DNA from: Candidatus Chlorobium masyuteum
GTDB taxonomy: Bacteria; Bacteroidota; Chlorobiia; Chlorobiales; Chlorobiaceae
Assembly (NCBI RefSeq): GCF_011601315.1
Contig: NZ_JAAORA010000004.1
Coordinates: forward strand, 1 to 64,000
Direction: 5' to 3'
DNA: 64,000 nucleotides
Shown: positions 7,480 through 18,384 of the stretch, one piece after another
Layout of the letters: the number at the start of each line of letters is the position of its first letter
Numbering within the stretch: the first letter of the stretch is position 1
The notes under the pieces: generated by a model
Told to the model about the DNA's origin: nothing
What the model saw: only the letters and a program-made list of their open reading frames with translations
Database searches by the model: none
Program-made: the position numbers and the translations under genes

Positions 7480-9891
7480 TCAGACTTGTCGAATTACCGC
7501 ACCAAGTTTACTCACGGCATTACTGCCTGCTTTTGAGAGAATATCGCTGATTCTTTCATCCTGCAGTGTTCCCGTATGATCGGCTATTTCAAGCGAGAGT
7601 GCGACACTGCGCTCCCCTCCTTCAGCTTCCGGGCGTTCAAAAAGATCGAACACACAGACATCCCTGATCAAAGCGTCACTGGAACGAACAACTTCCACAA
7701 GTGACTGAACGGTAACATTTTGCGGCAGAACAAGCGACAGATCCCTCTGTACAACCGGAAATCTGGATGGCGGCTCGTAGGTTACTTCGGGATTGAAGCA
7801 GCGTTCCAGAACAGCTGCATCAAGCTCCGCAATAAAAACCTCCTGCCCGATATCAAATTTCCCCAAAAGGTCTTTTTCGACCTGCTTGACAACGCCTGCC
7901 CTGTAGGAGCAGGACTTTCCACGTTCTGTCAGCTCCAGAGTAATGCTGACAGTTTTTTCATTATAAATATTCACCACTGATTTATCAAGCAAATTCAGCT
8001 TCTCAAGCAGCATCTCGACCGCACCCATAACATCATAAAAATCAGCCTTTTCCGGTGACTGGTTCCAGATTCTTGGAAAACGGCTCCCGGTCATGGCAAG
8101 GAGGAGATACTCCTTTTCGCTGTAGGCGTCGAGCGGGGAGTTGGTATCCCCTTCGCTGCCGGGCAGCATGCTGAAGGCGCGGGCAACTTCAAAGAATTTC
8201 AGATCCCTGTTTCCGTGCCGGATATTGTGACTGATAACCTTCAGAAAACCGGGAAGAAGCCCCGGACGGAGCACTTCAAGCCCTTCGCTGATAGGATTGA
8301 GCACAGCGACCAGCTGATCGCTGAAGAGCGCGGCATCATCCCTCTTGATAAGCGGGTTGGTAAGAATCTCCCTGAAGTTCAGGCCGACCATGATGCTGCG
8401 GAGAAAATCGGGGAAGTATTCCGGATTTTTCCGCGACTGCGGATAGATGGTCGAAAGCTGTGAAGAGGGCTGAATATTGTCATAACCGTAGAGCCGGGCG
8501 ACCTCCTCGACCAGATCAATCTCCCGGGAGACATCAACCCTGCATGAGGGCACAAGAAAGGTCATCGACTCCTCTGTTCGGCTCTCGACTGAAAAGCCGA
8601 TCCGCTCAAGCAGCTCCCGCATCTCGTCAGCCGGAATAGAGCTGCCGAGCAGTGCGTTGACCCGCTCAGGCCTCAGAACGACCCTGCGCAGTTCACTCTC
8701 CGAAGAGCCGGACTCCCGGGCCGATTCAACATGGCCTCCGGCAAGTTCAAGAATAAGCGCAACCGCACACTCTGCCGCCCGTTTGACATTGTTCGGATCG
8801 ATACCCCGCTCAAAGCGGTATGAGGAGTCAGAGGCAATACCGGCTTTTTTGGCTGATTTCCGGACCATGGAGGGCGAGAAACAGGCGGCCTCAAGCAGAA
8901 TATCAACGGTAGCCTCACTCACCGCCGAATCCAGACCTCCCATAACACCGGCGAGGGCGACCGGCTTTTCACCGTCGCAGATAACCGGCATACCCGGCTC
9001 AACACGGCAGCTCTCCTGATTGATGGCCGTAAACTCCCCCTGCACGTCGCTGCGCACTACAACCCGCCCGCCGGCAAGTTTGGCGAGATCAAAGGCATGC
9101 AGCGGCTGACCGAGCCCGTGAAGGATATAGTTGGTGATATCAACAATGTTGTTCTTCGACCGCAGCCCGATGCTTTCAAGCTTGCGACGAAGCCATTCTG
9201 GTGACGCTGCAACAGTTACACCACGAATGACAACAGCGGAATAGTATGGAGAGGCAACAGCATCCCGGACATCAACAAGAGTTCCTGTTTTTGAAAACGC
9301 AACCGTCTTGCCCGCAGGATAGTGTATCGTTTCGCGTCCGGCAAGCTCCCTTGCAACGCCGAGATGGGAGAGCACGTCAGGCCGGTTTGGTGTAACGGCA
9401 ATATCGAGCACCACGTCACCCTCAAGATAACGGGCAAAGGGCACCCCGACGGTGCAGGATGCATCAAGCTCCATGACACCGGAGTGATCTGCGGAGAGGC
9501 CGAGCTCATCGGCGGCGCAAATCATGCCGAATGAGCGCTCTCCGCGTATTTTCGAATTTTTGATGGTAAGGGTCTCGCCGTCAGGAAGCTTCAGCTTCGC
9601 TTTTTCGGTGGCAACAGGAACAAGCATGCCCGCCTTGACGTTCGGGGCACCGCAGACAATCTGAAGCGGTTCTTCACCGCCGACATCAACCTTGCAGATG
9701 GTCAGGCGCTCAGCATTGGGATGGCCAGCAACCTCATTGATCCTGCCGACAACAACCCGTTCATCGGGAAGCACGCTCGCTATGACCTCCTCCACTTCAA
9801 GCCCGAGATAGGTTAATTTTTCAACAAGTACAGGAATATCGGAAGAAAAAGAGGGGAGAAAATCTTTGAGCCAATTGACAGATATTTTCAT
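7480..9891 (-). CDS. pheT: Phenylalanyl-tRNA synthetase beta subunit
   Basis: PheT is the beta chain of the heterotetrameric enzyme that charges tRNA-Phe. From the ATG at 9891 it has 803 aa, normal for the bacterial form. Domains in order are the N-terminal tRNA-binding OB fold (MKISVNWLKDFLP; VCGAPNVKAGMLVPVA), B3/B4 editing region (NNIVDITNYILHGLGQPLHA), B5, catalytic-like core, and the C-terminal ferredoxin-fold anticodon-binding domain (SRFPVVQRDLSLVLP). The open frame continues upstream through the tRNA genes, but that part is not protein. pheS is not in this window. Confidence 0.97.
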   Translation of the reverse strand: MKISVNWLKDFLPSFSSDIPVLVEKLTYLGLEVEEVIASVLPDERVVVGRINEVAGHPNAERLTICKVDVGGEEPLQIVCGAPNVKAGMLVPVATEKAKLKLPDGETLTIKNSKIRGERSFGMICAADELGLSADHSGVMELDASCTVGVPFARYLEGDVVLDIAVTPNRPDVLSHLGVARELAGRETIHYPAGKTVAFSKTGTLVDVRDAVASPYYSAVVIRGVTVAASPEWLRRKLESIGLRSKNNIVDITNYILHGLGQPLHAFDLAKLAGGRVVVRSDVQGEFTAINQESCRVEPGMPVICDGEKPVALAGVMGGLDSAVSEATVDILLEAACFSPSMVRKSAKKAGIASDSSYRFERGIDPNNVKRAAECAVALILELAGGHVESARESGSSESELRRVVLRPERVNALLGSSIPADEMRELLERIGFSVESRTEESMTFLVPSCRVDVSREIDLVEEVARLYGYDNIQPSSQLSTIYPQSRKNPEYFPDFLRSIMVGLNFREILTNPLIKRDDAALFSDQLVAVLNPISEGLEVLRPGLLPGFLKVISHNIRHGNRDLKFFEVARAFSMLPGSEGDTNSPLDAYSEKEYLLLAMTGSRFPRIWNQSPEKADFYDVMGAVEMLLEKLNLLDKSVVNIYNEKTVSITLELTERGKSCSYRAGVVKQVEKDLLGKFDIGQEVFIAELDAAVLERCFNPEVTYEPPSRFPVVQRDLSLVLPQNVTVQSLVEVVRSSDALIRDVCVFDLFERPEAEGGERSVALSLEIADHTGTLQDERISDILSKAGSNAVSKLGAVIRQV

Positions 9892-9968
9892 AAGTGAGGA
9901 AAATCTGCATTCATGAATAAAAAAAGCCCTGTACCGGCAACGAACAGAGCTTTGAAACGCAAAAAGCG

Positions 9969-10040
9969 TGACCCCAACGGGATTCGAACCCGTCCCGCCA
10001 CCTTGAAAGGGTGGTGACCTAACCGCTAGTCGATGGGGCC
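9969..10040 (-). tRNA. tRNA-Glu (TTC)
   Basis: The cloverleaf has acceptor GGCCCCA/TGGGGTC and anticodon stem CCACC/GGTGG around CTTTCAA, giving anticodon TTC. The T-arm contains GGGTTCGAATCCC. It is the last of four tRNA genes running Pro-Arg-His-Glu towards pheT. Confidence 0.95.
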
Positions 10041-10050
10041 AAAAAACATG

Positions 10051-10125
10051 GGTGAATGAGGGGACTCGAACCCCCGACCTCCAGGGCCACAACCTGGCGC
10101 TCTAACCAACTGAGCTACAATCACC
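10051..10125 (-). tRNA. tRNA-His (GTG)
   Basis: The anticodon stem CCAGG/CCTGG encloses TTGTGGC, giving anticodon GTG. The gene carries the extra 5' G (position -1) facing C73 that marks tRNA-His. One T-T mismatch is visible in the acceptor stem. Confidence 0.93.
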
Positions 10126-10151
10126 ATAGAAAACCTACGGACTTTTATTTG

Positions 10152-10224
<73 letters not shown>

Positions 10225-10251
10225 AACTTCAATCGCCAGAACATCTACCTG

Positions 10252-10324
10252 TCGGGGCGCCGAGACTCGAACTCGGGACCTCCTGCTCCCAAAGCAGGCA
10301 CGCTACCAACTGCGCCACGCCCCG
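10252..10324 (-). tRNA. tRNA-Pro (TGG)
   Basis: Acceptor CGGGGCG/CGCCCCG and anticodon stem CCTGC/GCAGG enclose TTTGGGA, giving anticodon TGG. This is the first gene of the Pro-Arg-His-Glu cluster. Confidence 0.95.
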
Positions 10325-10493
10325 TTCTTTAACGGAAGGCCCAATATAGCACAAGATGATTAATTACAAAAAAATAATTTACCCAAAAAAGCCGGATTCA
10401 GTGGCAGTGATGTGGAGGCCACAGGTAACTCCTTTCGATGCCTTCCCCGGCAAAAAAAGAGTGCTCTCCGCTCTTTCGCAAAAACCTACAGAA

Positions 10494-10895
10494 TCAGTTA
10501 ACGGCGAAAAAATCCGAAATAATCCTGCGGAGGTCGTCATGCCACACCATTTCGATCGCTTCAGCCGGGGTAACGAGCTTTCGCTGACGGTCATGCATTT
10601 CATCCCACTCTTCAAGCATGGTATTAATATAGAGCGGATAGACCTCGACGGAAAAGTGTTTGCCGAATTTCCGGTATCCAAACTGACCGGCCTGCTGCTG
10701 ATGCACCACCCCTATAAGGCCCGCCTCTTCAAAAGCCTCCTTTGCGGCGGAGTCAGCCGGAGATAACCCTTTTTGGACATGTCCCTTCGGGATGATCCAG
10801 CGGTCAGATTTTTTTGCCGTAATAAGAACAACCCTGCCGTCAAGAACAGGAATCACCGCAGACTGCCTGAATAAGCGTTTGATCCTCACTTCCAT
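10494..10895 (-). CDS. NUDIX hydrolase
   Basis: This 133-aa protein has the Nudix fold with the box GHVQKGLSPADSAAKEAFEE followed by AGL (residues about 38-60). Compared with GX5EX7REUXEEXGU, the first Glu is replaced by Leu and the Arg by Lys, but the metal-binding EE pair is kept. IPKGHV is typical of the diadenosine-polyphosphate/DIPP-like branch. The likely substrate is a nucleoside polyphosphate or similar compound, and the specificity cannot be read from sequence. It stands alone, with no evident operon. Confidence 0.85.
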   Translation of the reverse strand: MEVRIKRLFRQSAVIPVLDGRVVLITAKKSDRWIIPKGHVQKGLSPADSAAKEAFEEAGLIGVVHQQQAGQFGYRKFGKHFSVEVYPLYINTMLEEWDEMHDRQRKLVTPAEAIEMVWHDDLRRIISDFFAVN

Positions 10896-11150
10896 ATAAG
10901 AGCTATCCTGTAACGGTTACTGCTTCCTCCCCTCCCTTGACCGATGCTCTGTCGCAGAAAAGGCCTTTATTTTACTCTCTACTCACGGTACTCCGGGACT
11001 CACGGTATTAAACAGACTGAGATCCCATTCATCATATCGGCATAAAATAGGTAAAATACAACTGATTTTCTTATTTAACCGCTTGTGCGGCGGCAACGGT
11101 ATGACTAATTTGATAATGACGATTCTTCTCAACAAAACCACTCATAAAAC

Positions 11151-12128
11151 ATGAAAGCAATCATTCCGGTTGCAGGTGTAGGCTCCCGTTTACGGCCCCA
11201 CACCTTCTCTCACCCAAAAGTATTGCTGAACGTTGCTGGCAAACCGATTATCGGTCACATCATGGACAAGCTCATTGCCGCCGGAATTGATGAGGCTATT
11301 GTGATTGTGGGTTATCTGGGATACATGGTTGAGGAGTGGTTGCTGAAAAATTACAGCATCAAATTCACCTTTGTCAATCAGCCGGACCGGCTCGGGCTCG
11401 CCCATGCAATCTGGATGTGCAAATTGTTTGTGGATAAAGATGAGCCTCTGCTGATCATTCTTGGTGACACCATTTTTGATGTGGATCTCGATCCGGTGCT
11501 GAAAAGCACGGAATCGACGCTCGGAGTAAAAGAGGTTGAGGATCCGAGACGGTTCGGCGTCGCAATAACCGAAAAGGGAAAGATCCTGAAACTGGTCGAA
11601 AAGCCTGACACCCCGATCAGTCATCTTGCTATTGTCGGCCTCTATTTTCTCCTCAAAGCCGGACCGCTCTTCAGAAGTATCGACCATCTTATTGAGCACA
11701 GTATCATGACCAAAGGAGAGTATCAGCTCACCGATGCCCTCCAGCTCATGATTGAAAGGGGGGAAACATTCACCACCTTTCCTGTATCGGGATGGTACGA
11801 CTGCGGCAAACCCGAGACCCTGCTCTCCACCAATGAGATTCTGCTGAAAAAGAATAACCCGGTTACCGCATATCCCGGATGCATTATCAATGAGCCGGTA
11901 TTCATTGGCAAAAAAGCATCACTTGAAAATGCCGTTATCGGCCCCAATACCACAATCGGAGAGGGCGCCGTTATCTCAAATGCCATTGTCAGGAGCTCTA
12001 TTATCGGCAATGAAGCCCGCGTGAGCAATATCATGCTCGATCAATCCATTGTGGGCAACAATGCGGTCATTACCGGCAACCCGCATGAAATAAATATCGG
12101 AGACTATTCGGAAATCCGTGTTGGCTGA
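11151..12128 (+). CDS. Sugar-phosphate nucleotidyltransferase
   Basis: The 325-aa enzyme joins a sugar-1-phosphate to a nucleotide for polysaccharide or lipid sugar synthesis. The N-terminal Rossmann-like domain has the nucleotide-binding signature GVGSRLRPHTFSHPKVLL and the metal site LGDTIFDVD. The C-terminal part (about 250-320) is a left-handed beta helix of hexapeptide repeats (VIGPNTTIGEGAVISNAIV). This is the layout of glucose-1-phosphate thymidylyl- or uridylyltransferase-like proteins. The exact sugar and nucleotide are not determined. Confidence 0.85.
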   Translation: MKAIIPVAGVGSRLRPHTFSHPKVLLNVAGKPIIGHIMDKLIAAGIDEAIVIVGYLGYMVEEWLLKNYSIKFTFVNQPDRLGLAHAIWMCKLFVDKDEPLLIILGDTIFDVDLDPVLKSTESTLGVKEVEDPRRFGVAITEKGKILKLVEKPDTPISHLAIVGLYFLLKAGPLFRSIDHLIEHSIMTKGEYQLTDALQLMIERGETFTTFPVSGWYDCGKPETLLSTNEILLKKNNPVTAYPGCIINEPVFIGKKASLENAVIGPNTTIGEGAVISNAIVRSSIIGNEARVSNIMLDQSIVGNNAVITGNPHEINIGDYSEIRVG

Positions 12129-12232
12129 TAATGTGATAATTTATGACGGGCGCCCGTAAGAGAAGTTTGCATGGAAGCTTTTGAATTATTACATTTGAGC
12201 TTTATTTTTCTCTTGACACTCCCATTACCTAT

Positions 12233-12299
12233 GGACACGGTGTCACAAGCTCTCAACAGGGGTTCTGCCCTCGAGCTTGCCGGAAGTTTTTCCGTGTCC
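12233..12299 (+). promoter_or_regulatory. Structured leader upstream of metK
   Basis: An 8-bp perfect closing stem (GGACACGG at 12233-12240 with CCGTGTCC at 12292-12299) encloses a 6-bp stem (AAGCTC at 12247-12252 with GAGCTT at 12273-12278) and a small inner hairpin (AGGG/CCCT). The first arm can also fold on itself (GACA/TGTC), an alternative state. It ends 102 bases before metK. It does not match the SAM-I core seen before metB. It may be a different SAM/SAH-type sensor or another leader element. Confidence 0.5.
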
Positions 12300-12401
12300 A
12301 GGTCGTTTCCCCGTGAAATCCCCTTCACCCGAAAAGCTCTCCATTGAAGCAGTTTTTTTCTGTTGTTGCTGTTTTTCGTTTAACCAAAACATTATCGAAA
12401 C

Positions 12402-13616
12402 ATGTCACAGACCAGGTATTTCTTTACCTCAGAATCCGTATCAGAAGGACATCCGGACAAAGTTGCCGATCAGATTTCCGATGCCGTACTTGATGATTTT
12501 CTCCGTCAGGATGCCAACTCCCGTGTTGCCTGTGAGACTTTCGTTACAACCGGCCAGGTAATTGTAGGCGGTGAAGTCACAACCAAGGGAATTGTTGATA
12601 TCCAGAAAATTGCCCGCCAGGTCGTCAGCGAGATTGGCTACACCAAGGGTGAGTATATGTTTGAGGCGAACTCCTGCGGTGTGCTTTCCGCACTCCACAG
12701 CCAGTCACCTGACATCAACCGTGGCGTTGACCGCAAGGAAGAGATTGCTGACGAGTTTGACCGCGTCGGCGCCGGTGACCAGGGTATGATGTTCGGCTAT
12801 GCCTGCACCGAGACCCCCGAGCTCATGCCTGCTGCAATCCAGTTTGCCCAGCAGCTCGTCAAAAAACTTGCCGAAATCCGCAAGGAGGGCAAAATCATGA
12901 CCTACCTTCGTCCTGATGCAAAAAGCCAGGTCACACTGGAATATGAAAACGAGAAAGTAAAACGTGTGGATGCGGTTGTGGTATCAACCCAGCACGATCC
13001 GGAACCGGCAGGTGTCAGCGAAGCCGAATGGCAGGCTGTCATCAAGAAGGATATCATCGCCAATGTTATCAATAAAGTGATTCCGGCAAACCTGCTTGAC
13101 GCAAACACGAAGCTTCACATCAACCCGACCGGTCGTTTTGAAATCGGTGGACCACACGGCGACACCGGCCTTACCGGTCGCAAGATCATTGTTGACACCT
13201 ACGGCGGTGCAGCTCCTCACGGCGGCGGTGCATTCAGCGGCAAGGATCCTTCGAAGGTTGACCGCAGCGCAGCCTACGCTTCACGCCATGTTGCCAAGAA
13301 CATTGTTGCAGCAGGCCTCGCAGACAAATGCACCGTCCAGGTCTCCTATGCCATCGGTGTTGCCCGTCCGGTATCGATCTACATCAATACCCACGATACC
13401 GCCAAACAGGGTCTCAACGATGCCCAGATCCAGGAAAAAGCCGAACTGATCTTTGATCTTCGTCCGGCAGCAATCATCAAGCACTTCGGTCTTAACAAAC
13501 CAGAGGGATGGAGCTATCAGCAGACCGCCGCTTACGGGCACTTCGGCCGTGATATCTTCCCTTGGGAAAAAACCGATAAAGTTGCCGAGCTGAAGAAAGC
13601 CTTCAACCTTGCCTGA
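12402..13616 (+). CDS. metK: S-adenosylmethionine synthase
   Basis: MetK makes S-adenosylmethionine from methionine and ATP. The 404-aa protein shows the N-terminal [14 protein letters not shown] motif, the [20 protein letters not shown] motif and the phosphate-binding [19 protein letters not shown] motif. There is no clear ribosome site. ahcY follows 33 bases downstream, so synthesis of SAM and removal of S-adenosylhomocysteine are encoded together. Confidence 0.98.
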   Translation: MSQTRYFFTSESVSEGHPDKVADQISDAVLDDFLRQDANSRVACETFVTTGQVIVGGEVTTKGIVDIQKIARQVVSEIGYTKGEYMFEANSCGVLSALHSQSPDINRGVDRKEEIADEFDRVGAGDQGMMFGYACTETPELMPAAIQFAQQLVKKLAEIRKEGKIMTYLRPDAKSQVTLEYENEKVKRVDAVVVSTQHDPEPAGVSEAEWQAVIKKDIIANVINKVIPANLLDANTKLHINPTGRFEIGGPHGDTGLTGRKIIVDTYGGAAPHGGGAFSGKDPSKVDRSAAYASRHVAKNIVAAGLADKCTVQVSYAIGVARPVSIYINTHDTAKQGLNDAQIQEKAELIFDLRPAAIIKHFGLNKPEGWSYQQTAAYGHFGRDIFPWEKTDKVAELKKAFNLA

Positions 13617-13649
13617 ACAATTTCAACACTATTAAAACCCGATGAAGAA

Positions 13650-15065
13650 ATGACAACAGTCGCAGAGGTGCTTGATTATAAAGTAGCCGATCTCTCTCTT
13701 GCCGAGTTTGGACGCAAGGAGATCGATATTGCTGAAAAGGAGATGCCCGGTCTTATGGCTATCCGGAAAAAATATGCAGGCAAAAAGCCACTGCGTGGTG
13801 CCCGTATTTCCGGATCCCTGCACATGACCATCCAGACCGCCGTGCTGATTGAAACCCTTGTGGACCTCGGAGCCGAGGTTCGCTGGGCGAGCTGCAATAT
13901 CTTTTCCACACAGGATCATGCTGCCGCGGCTATTGCCAAGGCAGGTGTACCGGTCTTTGCGTGGAAAGGCGAAACCCTTGACGAATACTGGTGGTGTACC
14001 CGCCAGATTCTCGAATTTGAAGGCGGAAAGGGACCGAACCTGATCGTTGATGATGGCGGTGACGCTACCCTGATGATCATCCTCGGTTACAAAATCGAGA
14101 ACAATCCGGAACTGCTTGAAAAAGCTCCGGGCAATGCCGAAGAGAAAGCGCTCTACCAGCAGCTCAGGGAGGTCTTCGAAGAGGACAACCAGCGCTGGCA
14201 CAAGGTTGCGGCCGAAATGAAGGGTGTTTCGGAAGAGACCACCACCGGTGTTCACCGCCTCTATCAGATGATGGAAAAGGGCGAACTGCTCTTCCCGGCC
14301 ATCAACGTCAACGATTCGGTTACCAAGTCCAAGTTTGATAACCTCTACGGCTGCCGCGAGTCACTGGCTGACGGCATCAAGCGTGCAACCGATGTTATGG
14401 TTGCCGGCAAGGTGGTTGTTGTGCTCGGTTATGGTGATGTAGGCAAAGGCTCTGCACGCTCCATGCGCGCATATGGCGCAAGGGTGATTGTAACGGAGAT
14501 CGATCCGATCTGCGCCCTGCAGGCAGCCATGGAAGGCTACGAGGTTGCCACAATGGATGATGCGGTCGGCGAAGGCAACATTTTTGTAACCACAACCGGA
14601 AACAAGGATGTTATCACGCTTGAGCACATGAAGAGGATGAAGGATGAAGCTATTGTCTGCAACATCGGTCACTTCGACAATGAGATCCAGGTAGAGCAGC
14701 TCAACACCTTTGCCGGTGCAAAAAGACTCAACATCAAGCCGCAGGTTGACAAGTACACCTTTGCAAACGGCAACTCCATCTACCTGCTTGCTGAAGGCCG
14801 CCTGGTAAACCTTGGATGCGCTACCGGTCACCCATCATTTGTCATGAGCAACTCCTTCACCAACCAGACACTCGCCCAGATTGACCTCTGGACCAACGAG
14901 TATGAGGTTGGCGTCTACAGGCTCTCAAAAGCACTTGATGAAGAGGTTGCACGACTGCACCTCGACCAGCTCGGTGTCAAACTCACAGAGCTTACCCGTG
15001 AGCAGTCCGAATATCTCGGTGTACCTGTTGGCGGGCCCTACAAACCGGAACACTACCGCTATTGA
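13650..15065 (+). CDS. ahcY: Adenosylhomocysteinase
   Basis: AhcY reversibly splits S-adenosylhomocysteine, the product inhibitor of methyltransferases, into adenosine and homocysteine using bound NAD. The 471-aa protein has the NAD-binding [18 protein letters not shown] at about residue 255, the conserved insert around residues 150-195 found in many bacterial forms, and the C-terminal KPEHYRY that reaches into the neighbouring subunit. It is the second gene after metK. A hairpin with T-tracts on both sides follows. Confidence 0.98.
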   Translation: MTTVAEVLDYKVADLSLAEFGRKEIDIAEKEMPGLMAIRKKYAGKKPLRGARISGSLHMTIQTAVLIETLVDLGAEVRWASCNIFSTQDHAAAAIAKAGVPVFAWKGETLDEYWWCTRQILEFEGGKGPNLIVDDGGDATLMIILGYKIENNPELLEKAPGNAEEKALYQQLREVFEEDNQRWHKVAAEMKGVSEETTTGVHRLYQMMEKGELLFPAINVNDSVTKSKFDNLYGCRESLADGIKRATDVMVAGKVVVVLGYGDVGKGSARSMRAYGARVIVTEIDPICALQAAMEGYEVATMDDAVGEGNIFVTTTGNKDVITLEHMKRMKDEAIVCNIGHFDNEIQVEQLNTFAGAKRLNIKPQVDKYTFANGNSIYLLAEGRLVNLGCATGHPSFVMSNSFTNQTLAQIDLWTNEYEVGVYRLSKALDEEVARLHLDQLGVKLTELTREQSEYLGVPVGGPYKPEHYRY

Positions 15066-15090
15066 CCGGTTGAGGTTTCAACATGAATGC

Positions 15091-15122
15091 AAAAAAGGCA
15101 ACCTTAACGGGTTGCCTTTTTT
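15091..15122. terminator. Bidirectional terminator after ahcY and tRNA-Gln
   Basis: The stem AAAAAAGGCAACC/GGTTGCCTTTTTT with loop TTAACG lies between the convergent ahcY and tRNA-Gln genes. It provides a T-run in either direction. Confidence 0.85.
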
Positions 15123-15126
15123 GTTG

Positions 15127-15198
15127 CTGGGGCGGCAGGATTCGAACCTGCGGATGTCGGCTCCAAAGGCCGATGCCTTACCACTTGGCGACGCCCCA
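15127..15198 (-). tRNA. tRNA-Gln (TTG)
   Basis: The anticodon stem TCGGC/GCCGA encloses CTTTGGA, giving anticodon TTG. Acceptor TGGGGCG/CGCCCCA with discriminator G fits tRNA-Gln, and the T-arm has GGTTCGAATCC. Confidence 0.95.
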
Positions 15199-15379
15199 AC
15201 TTGCGGCTGTGACCCTGGGGTCATAACCGGTGCCGAATATACGCACAATAAGAGAAACTCACAACCAGTGAGGGGGATAATGAGCCTCTTCAAACGGGAT
15301 TACAACGCCTCCGGGATTTTCTGAAATTTATACGCTATCTTGTCACTTCTCCTCTGCCACCTTATGAAACGACTGCGCA

Positions 15380-16027
15380 ATGGTTAAAATTAAAATCTGC
15401 GGCATAACCCGCCTGTCGGATGCCCTGGATGCCTCCCTTGCGGGCGCGGATTGCCTCGGCTTCAACTTCAGCAGGAGAAGCCCCAGAGTAATCTCGCCTG
15501 AAAACGCCAGAGCAATTATTGCACAACTGCCTCCGTTTGTTCAATCGGCGGGGATATTTGTCGATCAATCACCTGAAGAGATCAATGAGATCTGCCGTTT
15601 CTGCAACCTGCAGATAGCCCAGCTTCACAGTGAAGAGTACTCTCCGGCGGATGCACAATCCTTACATGAAGCAAGGGTAATACGGGTATTTCGTCCCGAA
15701 GAGGATTTTGATGTTGCGTGTGTACGATCGTACGCCCGGCAGAGCGGCATAAACACCTTTCTCTTTGACACCTACCGGCCCGGCATGGATGGAGGAACAG
15801 GCGAGACTATCGGAACGGCGCTCGCCTCACGAATCTTCCGTGAACTCGCAAACTCCTGCTACACCATTCTTGCCGGAGGCCTGAACGAAACCAATGTTGC
15901 TGAGGCAATCCGGAGAGTCCGTCCCTGGGCTGTCGACACCGCAAGCGGCGTTGAGTGTGAACCGGGCATAAAGGATCCGATAAAAATAAAGGCATTCATC
16001 GAGGCGGCACGTAGAGCCCCGATGTAA
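15380..16027 (+). CDS. trpF: Phosphoribosylanthranilate isomerase
   Basis: TrpF performs the Amadori rearrangement of phosphoribosylanthranilate in tryptophan synthesis. The 215-aa TIM barrel shows the N-terminal KICGITR with the catalytic Cys, the LFDTYRPGMDGGTGETI segment with the catalytic Asp, and the phosphate-binding end LAGGLNETNVAEAI and VDTASGVECEPGIKD. It is not next to other trp genes here. Confidence 0.96.
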   Translation: MVKIKICGITRLSDALDASLAGADCLGFNFSRRSPRVISPENARAIIAQLPPFVQSAGIFVDQSPEEINEICRFCNLQIAQLHSEEYSPADAQSLHEARVIRVFRPEEDFDVACVRSYARQSGINTFLFDTYRPGMDGGTGETIGTALASRIFRELANSCYTILAGGLNETNVAEAIRRVRPWAVDTASGVECEPGIKDPIKIKAFIEAARRAPM

Positions 16028-16085
16028 CGATCACCGCTATTTATCGCTTCCCTGCACCGGGAGTCTCGGCAACCCCAACCGCACT

Positions 16086-17060
16086 CTACGTGTTGCTGAA
16101 AGCCGCTACCTCTCCCAGAATAATCTCTGAAGCGGTATCGGGAAGCTCGACTGTAATGAGGTGGCCGCACTCGGGCACAGAGATAAAACGACCCTTTCCG
16201 GCCAGCTCGGTGAGCTTTTGGGCATTCTCGCTCGTCATGATCGCATCCCCTGCACCGGCAACAAAGAGCATGGGCCCGTCAACCGCGCGAACCATAGCCG
16301 GAACCGACTCGGTTATTTCAAATGAGGTTATCTGCCGGGTTGTCTGATCAATGGCCTCCGGAGCACAGAATCCGAGACTTTTAAAGCCGATAAGGATATC
16401 GTGAAGCAGTACCGTGTTCTTCGCCAGAACCAGCCGGGCAAAGATATAGGCGGGAAGCCACCAGGTGAGTTTGCGCAGCAGATTGTTGAATACAAAGGTG
16501 ATCGTCGACGTGGCGAATGCCTGGATAAAGGCACTGTTCGGCAGGTAGCCGAAATTAAAAAAGGTCATTGAACGAATCAACCCGGGATGAGAACGCGCAT
16601 AGTCAAGCGCCACAAAAGGACCGAAAGAGAATGCAGCTATATGAAACTTTCCAAGGCCGAGTTTTGTAACCAGCTCGTGGAGATCATGAGCAAAAAAATC
16701 GATATGGTAGTGGTTTTTCGGATCGTTGTCCGACCAACCGTGACCGCGCATGTCGTAGGCTATGGTCCGGATCCCCTGCTTGTTGAGAGCAGCAATCTGA
16801 TGGTGCCACCACATCCACCAGCAATCCCAGCCGTGAATAAGCAGCACCGTTTGTGCAGCATCTTGAGGGCCTGAATCATGATAGTGATGCACAATGCCGT
16901 TGAGTTCAATAAAATGACTCTTCTCCATCAGGGAGAGTTCGTACGTTGCCCGTTTGGCAGCAGCCGAATCTGATGAAGCTTGAAGATCGAGGAGTTCCTG
17001 ACGGTAGAGGGAAAATTTCTCTGTGGGGGGTAACTGCTGGTGTACCATAACACGTATCAA
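16086..17060 (-). CDS. Alpha/beta-fold hydrolase
   Basis: The 324-aa protein has the hydrolase fold. Its oxyanion region is LLIHGWDCWWMWW and the nucleophile elbow is AAFSFGPF, with Ser in the Sm-X-Ser-X-Gly pattern. The acid lies near GAGDAIMT and the catalytic His in ECGHLI. The first 50 residues are a helical extension before the core. The substrate is unknown; relatives include lipases, esterases and haloperoxidase-like enzymes. It stands alone, convergent with trpF. Confidence 0.85.
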   Translation of the reverse strand: MIRVMVHQQLPPTEKFSLYRQELLDLQASSDSAAAKRATYELSLMEKSHFIELNGIVHHYHDSGPQDAAQTVLLIHGWDCWWMWWHHQIAALNKQGIRTIAYDMRGHGWSDNDPKNHYHIDFFAHDLHELVTKLGLGKFHIAAFSFGPFVALDYARSHPGLIRSMTFFNFGYLPNSAFIQAFATSTITFVFNNLLRKLTWWLPAYIFARLVLAKNTVLLHDILIGFKSLGFCAPEAIDQTTRQITSFEITESVPAMVRAVDGPMLFVAGAGDAIMTSENAQKLTELAGKGRFISVPECGHLITVELPDTASEIILGEVAAFSNT

Positions 17061-17303
17061 CTTATAGTGAGTAGAGATATGGTCTTTTATTTTTTAAATA
17101 TACAAAAACTTGACACTCACTCAAGAACCGGTGCCGCATGGCGAATTACGACTGTAATTACCTTACGTAACTCCCGTATTCATCAACGTTCTCCATTGAC
17201 CCTGGAGCATTTCAGTCATGATATTTTCTTGGTTTTTTGCAAAATCTTCTGTTCAATACCATAACAATCCCGAACAGAATACAAACCGGCCAAAAAAGGA
17301 AGT

Positions 17304-18308
<1,005 letters not shown>

Positions 18309-18384
18309 AAAAGGGATCGCACAACACCACTGTCAGCGGAGAAAAATATTTAGACTCTTTCAACCCGACAAAACCATATTCGCC

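Noticed and set aside
7480-10092. Longer pheT start upstream of 9891
   Set aside because: The extension runs through tRNA-Glu and neighbouring sequence; the ATG at 9891 matches the family N-terminus.
12213-12241. Sigma-70 promoter before metK
   Set aside because: TTGACA is present at 12213, but no acceptable -10 box lies at 16-18 bases, so I do not call it.
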